The notes under the pieces: model-generated | What the model was told of the DNA's origin: nothing | Database searches by the model: none | Seen by the model: the letters and a program-made list of their open reading frames with translations, nothing else | Shown here: positions 56,941 through 64,000 of the stretch, piece by piece | Layout of the letters: the number at the start of each line of letters is the position of its first letter | Position numbering within the stretch: position 1 is the first letter of the stretch | Assembly (NCBI GenBank): GCA_028751875.1 | Contig: CM054140.1 | Location: 13,445,771-13,509,770 of the forward strand | Source of the DNA: Rapana venosa | Taxonomy: Eukaryota; Mollusca; Gastropoda; Neogastropoda; Muricidae | Direction of reading: 5' to 3' | DNA length: 64,000 nt | Translations under genes and position numbers: made by a program

Positions 56941-57296
56941 GGGGGATGGGACGGGATAGCCTGGTGGTTAGAGTGATGCATTGGTGATCTGCTGACCTGG
57001 GTTCGGTTCTCGTTCAAGAGGATTTTTCCTCTGGAGTTGACATCAGTGCCAACTCCACTCTCCCCAAAAGTCTTTCGGATAGGACTATAAACCGAGGTCC
57101 CGAATGCGAACGCACGCAGAACATCTTGCGCACACGTTAAAACCCGTTCCGCTTTTGGGAAGAGTAGGGCATTGTGTGCCGGTGGGAACAGATGATAAAA
57201 TTTACAAAACTGCATACACTCGAGGACTGAATGAAAAAAAGCACATGAGTGCTTATTCCATTATCCTCGAAATAAAAGAATTTTGTAAAAAGTTTT
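56941..57296 (+). mobile_element. SINE-C, full-length, inserted in SINE-D
   Basis: The best full copy. Its tRNA-like head has gacgggatagcctggtggtt as box A region and gggttcggttctcg as box B. The body is ttttcctctggagttgacat, gtctttcggataggactata, gaacgcacgcagaacatctt and ggtgggaacagatgataaaa. The terminal hairpin agcacatgagtgctt is followed by attccattatcctcgaaata. Confidence 0.92.
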
Positions 57297-57335
57297 AAAA
57301 ACCCTGGGAGCTCTAGCCAAGGAACAACAAAAAAC
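57297..57335 (+). mobile_element. SINE-D, third piece
   Basis: aaaccctgggagctctagccaagg followed by an A-rich tail is the end of the SINE-D 3' block, resumed after the SINE-C insertion. Confidence 0.85.
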
Positions 57336-57608
57336 CCGCATCCATCCTTTTTTTCTTTCATTTCTTTCTTCAACGTTTCCCAATTCATCTTCCATTCATG
57401 TAATTTTCATACACCACTCTCAAAACACTTAGATCATTTTTTTATATTTATTTATCATTCGAATTGTACAAATGTCATACAATCGATCAGTTTTCTTTTT
57501 TGATCTGCTCTAAATAAACCGATCTCTATCCAGTAAGCGCATACAGAAAGCTTGGCTGTGTTCATATGATGCCAGGCCAGTTCCTGCCAACGTTGTCTCT
57601 CAGACATA

Positions 57609-57800
57609 GATGCAAGCTTCACCGAGTGAATGGCAGAAAATACATCTCAATTTCACCTCAGTTGAATTTCTGTATGCAAGCTTCACCGAGTGAATGGCAG
57701 AAAATACATCTCAATTTCACCTCAGTTGAATTTCTGTATGCAAGCTTCACCGAGTGAATGGCAGAAAATACATCTCAATTTCACTTCAGTTGAATTCTGT
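57609..57800. repeat. 64-bp tandem repeat, 3 copies
   Basis: The unit contains atgcaagcttcaccgagtga, atggcagaaaatacatctca and atttcacctcagttgaattt. The copies are nearly identical. Confidence 0.95.
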
Positions 57801-60567
57801 CTCCCTTTTTATTCGACACTAAGCAGTGGTCTGGGTACTAGCACTACAAAGTGAGCTGGTCATCCTCTTGCTGCTAGTTCTGGATAGCAAACATGTGAAC
57901 ATACACACATCCACCCTCAGAGGCAAAATCTACGCAGACAAGAGGAGGAACACCGAGGTAAATAAATAAATAAACAAATTAATAAGAAGGTGGTAGCATT
58001 GCAGTGTTGATTCCATTTTAATAAACAGTCTGGTTATCTTATATGAGTTATCACTGATTCCATGCTATCTTTCGATTTCCCCAACTATTGGTAACAAATA
58101 GAAATCTACAGGTGAAGATATCAAATTGAGCCATTGCATAAGACAAAACAGCCTGTCTTGGTGAGGTGACGAAAATCGTAGTACCCATTATCTAAAACAT
58201 TATTTCATACCAGCAACTGTTGTAAGACATGCAGTACACAACAAAATATAGGATGCAAATGACTTTACAACTACTGTATAATCATAACCCATTTGTTTTC
58301 TTGTCCTCATGTAAATTGTCCTAGGGAAAGTTTTTCTATGGACTCTTACGCCTGTGCACAACATCTCTCTGCTTAGGGCTCACTTGACACACAAGCACCC
58401 AGACCACTACATCACTGAAATGGAATGGAAAAGGCCGAAAAAACTTGAGGCACTGCTCTTCAACTACGTAAACCATTTACAGCAACTTGCTATTCTTTCA
58501 AACTAAGGTACAAGAAATAATTATGAACAAAATAATGACACTTAGCAACTACACAAAGTGCACAGTACATAGCCATAACAGTGAAACCATCACATCTGTG
58601 CCTTTTTATTATTCCATGTATAGGCAGCTGCAATCTAAACATTCTACTAATCATGGAAAGTAATGAAAATATATGTACACAAACAACCAAAGTGGCAGCA
58701 ATGTAACAAAGGGTACATAACCAGTGGAGGCAAGGGAGAGGGCTGCTATGGAGGCCTGAATGTGCAAATAAAGAGAGGGAGGGAGAGGGAATGTGGTTAC
58801 ACAGTGGAATTCCTTAGCTCCCCAAGTGATATAGACATCACAGTGTTCATAGACAACGCAGAAACGGACTACACAATATATACACAAGGGCCCTGGAAAG
58901 TAAGACAAAACACAAGTTGACCTATATGTATATTTTTGAAAAAGTGCCCATGCATTATTTCCGACAGGATTAATTTTGTGCACAAAACGTTATTATTAAC
59001 GATTGGACCAATATGAAGAAAAGATATTGACAACAATCCGACAATTAGCACCTGAAAGAAATTCTTTCCTTTCAAACATAGATAAATTGTATTACAACCT
59101 TTCCCAAACAATGTCAAAGCAACCATGCCTACCCTTTTTTAAATTCTTTTTAGTCTCTCATTGCAAGGTTGAAGGATTAAGCACTCATATGCTTGGTTGT
59201 TGTTGTTTTTACACCCAGTCCCAGTGTGCATGCAGTCTAATAGTTTACTCAGACATCATAGAAATATGTCTACCTTTTTCTTATGGGGATTGCTTGTGGG
59301 CCTCTAACTAACAGCAAGTAAGAGCAGAATGTACAAGTTCATGTGAAAAGTACATCTGTACACTCTTTATTGCTGTTCTGTGGAACACCCAGGCTGACAA
59401 CTGCACAAAGTACTGCACAGCCGCCAAAGGAAAACCTGTATCAGACTAAATGTGAGATTCCATTTCCACCATCATAAAAGCTACAAGGCATTTGACTGAA
59501 GAGGTGGGCACTCAAATGGCTTGCCACTTAAACAGCATCACCAGACCCCATCTCCTCTCTCTTCCTTCAGGACTCTCAAGCTACTACTAATACCAGATAG
59601 AAATCTTTGCCTTTGCATGCAATCCTCTAAATTCCAACAGGCTTCCTGGCCTTAAAATCGTGGACCTTTACAATGTAACAGTCAAAATGTCCCTTTTCAA
59701 CACATTCTGCTATGCCATATCCAAAGTGCATGTTGCTTTAAAAAAACAACAACCCAAACAAACCAAACTTGTTTGTCCTAGCTGAAGGGAAAGATAAAGG
59801 GTGGGGATGTATGAGATTCCAGGCATTTTGAACTAACAACTATTGATCTGAAGGTCGTTTTGTGACGCCTAAAATCTCTGCACTGTACCTCAGATTTGGG
59901 CTTCCTCTTAGGTTGGTTTTGTGTTTTAAGTACAAACCTGAATACTTTCCAACTGGAACCTATGTCAAAAATGAGAAAGACCCCCCAAAAAAAACAACAA
60001 CAACCACCAACAAACCCCAACAACAACAACAACAAAAAACCCAACAGCAACAAAACCCCAAACAAAAAAACCCAAACAGGCAAAACATAATAATGAAAAC
60101 AATTTTCCCCAACACGCCAGTTCATAATAATTTTCTTGTAGCTTTTTCTCAGACAGAGGGATTTGTGACATGGATTCCATCAATAACTCATTTCCAGCTA
60201 AGGACTGGGACCACCCCACCCCCCTTCCCCAGCAAAGTGAACATAAACATTCTGATTATAGAACAGTGAACAACATGCATTTACAAGCACATCATTTAGG
60301 AGTGATTATTTATTTCTTTATTTTTTTAAAGTTGGAAGCGTTGGGGGAGGAACTATGTGGCAACTGACCAGCAGGATATCACCACCTCTTCAGCCTCCTC
60401 TTTTTGGCAGCGGGGATAGTACACAAATGGTGACACCTGCCCACTTCACAACAAGTCACAACTTTTCACTTAGGGGGAAACAAAAATCAAGTGACAACAA
60501 TGACAACAAAATTATCCTGATAAATTAAAAAAAAACGGGGGGAGAAAAAAAGGAAAAGAAAACTCAA
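57801..60567. other. mostly unassigned stretch between the two minus-strand genes
   Basis: Holds a SINE-C 3' fragment on the minus strand at 59168-59240 (gcactcatatgcttggttg, acccagtcccagtgtgcatg) and an AAC-rich simple repeat at 59990-60080. No exon was identified. If the terminal exon at 60568 is correct, the part just below it is that gene's 3' UTR; tttattttt near 60317 and tgataaattaa near 60518 are AT-rich. Confidence 0.45.
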
Positions 60568-61029
60568 TCATGAAGCTGCACCAAGACTTGATCCTGACTG
60601 ACAGGGGAGGATGGCGGGGGAAGCAGCTTCTTGGGCTGTTGCTGCCGCTGCTGCTGCTGCTGCTGCTGCTGCTGCGCTGCGCTGTTGTTGCTGCTTGTGT
60701 TTCTGCTGCAGCTGTTGAGACCCTTCACTGAGGGCCATCTGCCCCTGAGGGGCCGACAGGCGCTGCGAGCGTTCCAGGAGATTCTGCTGCACCTCGAAGA
60801 GGAAGGAGCCTTTGGGGGTGGCCATGCCCATCACCACCACCACCGCCCCCTCCTCCCCTGTCACCAGCGCCACCATCACCCTTGCCGAGCTGTTGGTGGC
60901 CATGCCCACCAGCGCCTGGCCGTTGCCTTGGAAACAGCGGTAGTCGTTGTCGTCGAGGGTGATGCGGGTCAGCGTGCGGGCAGGGTCCTTCAGGCAGTGC
61001 AGGATGGCGCGCCCGTCCTTGTCCGTCAC
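60568..61029 (-). CDS. terminal coding exon of an unidentified gene, Gln-rich/poly-Ala tail
   Basis: Acceptor ctgtgctgttcag then GTGACGGAC opens a 153-codon frame to TGA, starting in phase 0. The first 90 residues form a compact domain: VTDKDGRAILHCLKDPARTL, TRITLDDNDYRCFQGNGQAL, VGMATNSSARVMVALVTGEE, GAVVVVMGMATPKGSFLFEV, QQNLLERSQRL. There are alternating strands, a long aliphatic core and a final helix. A low-complexity tail follows: QQLQQKHKQQQQRS then 13 Ala, then SPAILPCQSGSSLGAAS. At over 60% GC it contrasts strongly with the surroundings. I cannot name the domain. Earlier exons would lie above 61.4 kb or outside the window. A SINE-A ends about 16 bp upstream of the acceptor. Confidence 0.75.
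   Translation of the reverse strand: MTDKDGRAILHCLKDPARTLTRITLDDNDYRCFQGNGQALVGMATNSSARVMVALVTGEEGAVVVVMGMATPKGSFLFEVQQNLLERSQRLSAPQGQMALSEGSQQLQQKHKQQQQRSAAAAAAAAAAAATAQEAASPAILPCQSGSSLGAAS
60648..60674. repeat. (CTG)n trinucleotide tract within the coding exon
   Basis: CAG on the coding strand, but read in the GCA frame as alanine; interrupted by two CG dinucleotides. Confidence 0.95.
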
Positions 61030-61045
61030 CTGAACAGCACAGCAG

Positions 61046-61347
61046 TAAAAGGTCAAGGTAAAGGAGTCCCATAACCTATAAGGTCGTAGGGGAGCGAGGC
61101 GTCAGAGACCTCACTTCTCTAGGGGCCAGCATATTGAGGGCGCGGCGCCCATCTCCTCTCCCTCGCTGCTTTACCTTCCCTGACCCTAAAGAGGGCAGGT
61201 ACCCATTTACAGCTGGGTGAACTGGGGGAACTGTACTGAAGCCAAGGCGCGAAAACAGTCACCCATCCAACAGGTAACCACGCTCGACGCTGCTTAACTT
61301 GGCTGGGGGAAAGCGAGTGCTCCAACCACTGAGCTATCCCGTCCCCT
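61046..61347 (-). mobile_element. SINE-A, full-length, next to a splice acceptor
   Basis: In + orientation: aggagtcccataacctataa, tctctaggggccagcatatt, ccctaaagagggcaggtacc, the 5S-like part cacccatccaacaggtaacc then acgctcgacgctgcttaact, and the tRNA-like gtgctccaaccactgagcta then tcccgtcccc. It is flanked by gcacagcag (61037-61045) and gcacagtag (61348-61356), a 9-bp target duplication with one mismatch. The duplication sits inside the 3' splice-site region of the exon ending at 61029. Confidence 0.9.
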
Positions 61348-61486
61348 GCACAGTAGACAATCCTGAAGTAAGCGCTTCTGGAAACAAGCACACCTGCAGA
61401 CAACATCAACAACAACAACAACGCCAACAAAAATGAAGCGCAGCGATGACCTGGTTAGTGAATGTGCAGCTGATAATCTCCCATAA

Positions 61487-61665
61487 GTGAGTGTGGCTGA
61501 CTTCTTCCCTTAAGTGAGTGCTGACTTCTTCCCTTAAGTGAGTGCTGACTTTCTTCCCTTAAGTGAGTGCTGATTCTTCCCTTAACTTAAGTGAGTCAGC
61601 TGATTCTTCCCTTAATGAGTCATACTGACTTCTTCCATTAAGTGAGAGATCAGCTGACTTCTTCC
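61487..61665. repeat. about 25-bp tandem repeat, roughly 7 copies
   Basis: The unit resembles ctgacttcttcccttaagtg then agtg, with variable spacing. Confidence 0.9.
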
Positions 61666-61796
61666 CGTAACTACTCCTCCAGGAGTTGCTGGGGCACTGC
61701 ATGCACTGGGCAGCGTGCTGTGGGCAAGTGGAGCGTGTGGTGGAGTCCACCCCTTTCTGGTTAACAGGGTGTATGCTAAAGGTGTTTGTCACATAT

Positions 61797-61880
61797 ACCA
61801 CTACTACTACTACTACTACTACTCTACTACTCTACTACTACTACTACTACTACTACTACCTCCTCCTACTCCTCTCCTAT
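61797..61880. repeat. (CTA)n microsatellite
   Basis: CTA/CTC triplets with small interruptions. Confidence 0.92.
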
Positions 61881-62300
61881 CGATACACTACTAGACTTCT
61901 ATTCAGCCGAGGATAGGCGGAGTTACCGTTTCTGTAGGTAGCGAATGATGACTTTTTGACCACCCCTTGAACTTGACGCAGTTGTGACAGATACTAAAGT
62001 GGCCACTTTGAACCTTGGAGGAGAATGATAATCTTTTCACCAACACAACACCGCACACGACTCGAACCCTACCTCTATACTACGATTACCGCCTAAACCC
62101 ACTACACTACTGACCTCACTACTACTACTAACAACTACTACTACTACTCACTCTACTTCTCCTACTCTATCTCCATCGATCGATATGACTCACTACTCTA
62201 TCCTCGGGACTAGCCATTTCTGATCAGATGCTTTTTCAAAATCGGCTGAAATTGAGGTTATGACAATGAGCGCGAGACGGACTCTATCTTTTCTACTACA
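61881..62300. other. degraded tRNA-like or SINE-like segments between CTA tracts
   Basis: Contains cacgactcgaaccctacc (box B-like complement) followed by ctaaacccactacactactg at 62053-62113, as in the head of a minus-strand SINE, and more CTA runs at 62113-62160. Confidence 0.35.
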
Positions 62301-62324
62301 TATAATCTCATACACTGCTACTGC

Positions 62325-62375
62325 TTTCACTACTATACTACTATACTACTTCTACTACTACTACTACTATTACTG

Positions 62376-62432
<57 letters not shown>

Positions 62433-62435
62433 ATA
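62325..62435. repeat. (CTA)n microsatellite
   Basis: About 35 CTA triplets with few interruptions. Confidence 0.93.
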
Positions 62436-62447
62436 CTGTACTAGCCA

Positions 62448-62735
62448 TTGCTGACCTACTCTTCTTTCAAAAGAGCAGATTGGGTTTGAACATGAGCGCA
62501 GGCCGGACATTCTGTATCTTTTTGCACACCATTTAAAGTCTCATACACGGGGAATTTCAAGGTAGTGGGGATGGTACCAATGGAAAAATCCAGGAGAAAA
62601 AAAATCCCTTTCAACGGATATCTGGGTGGGGATGAGAACCCACGCCCTCAATTACTTTCAGATCCCGATATTACCCTGACCAAACCAGCTCTAACCACTT
62701 CGCGCGGTATATATTAGCTATCCCACCACCACCAC
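62448..62735 (-). mobile_element. diverged SINE-C relative
   Basis: In + orientation the order tgctgacctactcttctttc, aaagagcagattggg, aagtctcatacacggggaat, gagaacccacgcc (box B-like) and ctctaaccacttcgcg (box A-like) parallels SINE-C with many differences. Confidence 0.5.
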
Positions 62736-64000
62736 ACACACCCAACCCTGTCTCCTTGTCCCCTGCCACCTCCTCAATTCACTTCACATACTTCATTATC
62801 CCCAAACAGTGACATTCACATAGGTTACGAGTAAAGCATAAAACACTGAAGGACAAAAAAAGACTAGACAGCAAACCTGTCATCACAGAGCTGACAGCAC
62901 CAAACAAAATCAACCCATGTTATCCTCTGTGTAAAACAACACATACAATACATTCCTCCTCATAGGCATCAGCCTACTGTTACAACTGCCTTGTGCTTCT
63001 CTGCTGTACTAATGTTGTTACTGTCAACTGGCGCTGTGAAAATTAATGTGCGGTGTTCTTCACTACCCGGAAATAACAGCTGTAATGCGGTCTGCCCCCT
63101 GTGAAAAGAAAATACCTACTTCACCAGTCACTTTACACGAGATTGCCGTTCCACTACACGTTCCACTACACGCCCGGACTGCAGTAACTAGTTGGGATTG
63201 ACAAAATACATCTCGACTTCTTCCTCATCTCTTAGGGCACTGCATTGAATTCTTCAGGCCGTGTGTGCCATGAGCAAGCTGAACCTGGCAGAGCTCAACC
63301 TTCTCCAGTAGCAAGATGCATGCTGGGTATATTCGCGTCATCCATACCACTGGCCATAGCTGGTCTCGACTTCTATGAAAGGGGGGTGAGAGTAAGATGT
63401 CCTGAGCACGTGGGACTTTTGGGCGAGTGTTAGCTGGGAAAATCCCACCAAACGGACTCCTCACGGACTCAATACTGCACACTTAACTTCTGTCAGATCA
63501 TGAGTACAGTGCTGTGACCACTATGTTGTTCTGTTCTCTGATGGACAAGTATACTCTGGTTCAGAATCTTGTTCTCCACTTGACAAGTATACTCTGGTTC
63601 AGAATCTTGTTCTCCACTTGCCACCTTCTCCCACTTACTGATCCAACCAATCTAATCCAATCCTGGTGTTAATAGCCCCGCCGACCATAGAGGCCATATC
63701 AAGGTTGTCACCCCATGAAATTTTAAATCTCAGATTAAAAATGTGCAACTATATACAGATTAAAACAGATTAAAACTGATTCACAATCTGCCTGCTTACT
63801 TACACACACATAACATAGTGATGCTATTCTTTGTTTTTAACAGTGCACTTTTTTCTTTAAAAATCCAAAATCTCTTTACTTTAAATAAAATCATATTTCT
63901 TGATGCTTTCCTCCGCTTTCCATACAACACTACAGTATATTTTATAATGACTGTAATACAGCATAACGGTAAGTCTGTATGAACAAATCATAGATCTATA
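62736..64000. other. unassigned stretch to the window end
   Basis: A 38-bp perfect tandem duplication (gacaagtatactctggttca then gaatcttgttctccactt) lies at 63544-63619. No exon of the gene at 60568-61029 could be recognised. Confidence 0.5.

Noticed and set aside
63225..63482. Minus-strand 85-codon frame as an upstream exon of the 60.6-kb gene
   Set aside because: No acceptor/donor pair in the right phase, and the composition does not stand out.

Overview
The window is eukaryotic, most likely from a gastropod mollusc (caenogastropod-like). The reasons are AT-rich non-coding DNA full of (CA)n, (GA)n, (ATT)n and poly-G/poly-C tracts, several tRNA-derived SINE families of the kind common in gastropod genomes, decayed LINEs, and intron-interrupted coding exons. 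There is no bacterial gene organisation; most open reading frames are chance frames through microsatellites.

Genes. (1) A complete single-exon BLCAP homologue lies on the + strand at 20749-21000. (2) Six exons on the minus strand (50030-50232, 39862-39980, 18571-18661, 15144-15361, 14276-14414, 10431-10674) have convincing splice sites. The last three join in frame into a glycosylated extracellular region followed by a single membrane span, so they look like the 3' half of a large type I membrane protein gene that I cannot name. BLCAP then lies on the opposite strand inside its 18.7-39.9 kb interval. (3) A GC-rich terminal exon of a second minus-strand gene lies at 60568-61029 and ends in a Gln-rich then poly-Ala tail. 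A CCAAT/CRE-like, CpG-containing patch near 53.0-53.2 kb is a possible promoter.

Repeats, named here for use across entries. SINE-A has a tRNA-like plus 5S rRNA-like head (33.2, 39.0 and 61.0-61.3 kb; fragment at 35.4 kb). SINE-B has a tRNA head, a long body and an (AAAT)n tail (15.4-16.2 and 16.7 kb). SINE-C has a tRNA head and a terminal hairpin and is the most abundant (4.8, 18.9, 19.5, 28.0, 34.1, 38.9, 44.3, 46.7, 53.2, 56.6, 56.9 and 59.2 kb). SINE-D has a tRNA head and a conserved 95-bp 3' block (0.9, 2.6, 4.7, 25.7, 42.0, 44.2, 55.8 and 56.4-57.3 kb). SINE-E is at 55.2 kb. LINE-X is a CR1/L2-like fragment at 45.25-46.18 kb; LINE-Y remnants are at 25.2, 30.1 and 53.4-54.35 kb; LINE-Z is at 35.8-37.05 kb. 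Two elements bounded by TTAA and inverted repeats (11.06-11.81 and 12.47-13.95 kb) look like decayed piggyBac transposons. Minisatellites include a 1.5-kb array at 42.3-43.8 kb and a 0.9-kb array at 48.05-48.95 kb.

The most notable structures are the tRNA/5S composite SINE, a copy of it inserted immediately upstream of a splice acceptor at 61.03 kb, several nested SINE insertions with visible target duplications, and a LINE-Y-derived short element. All similarity statements come from reading the sequence; no searches were run.
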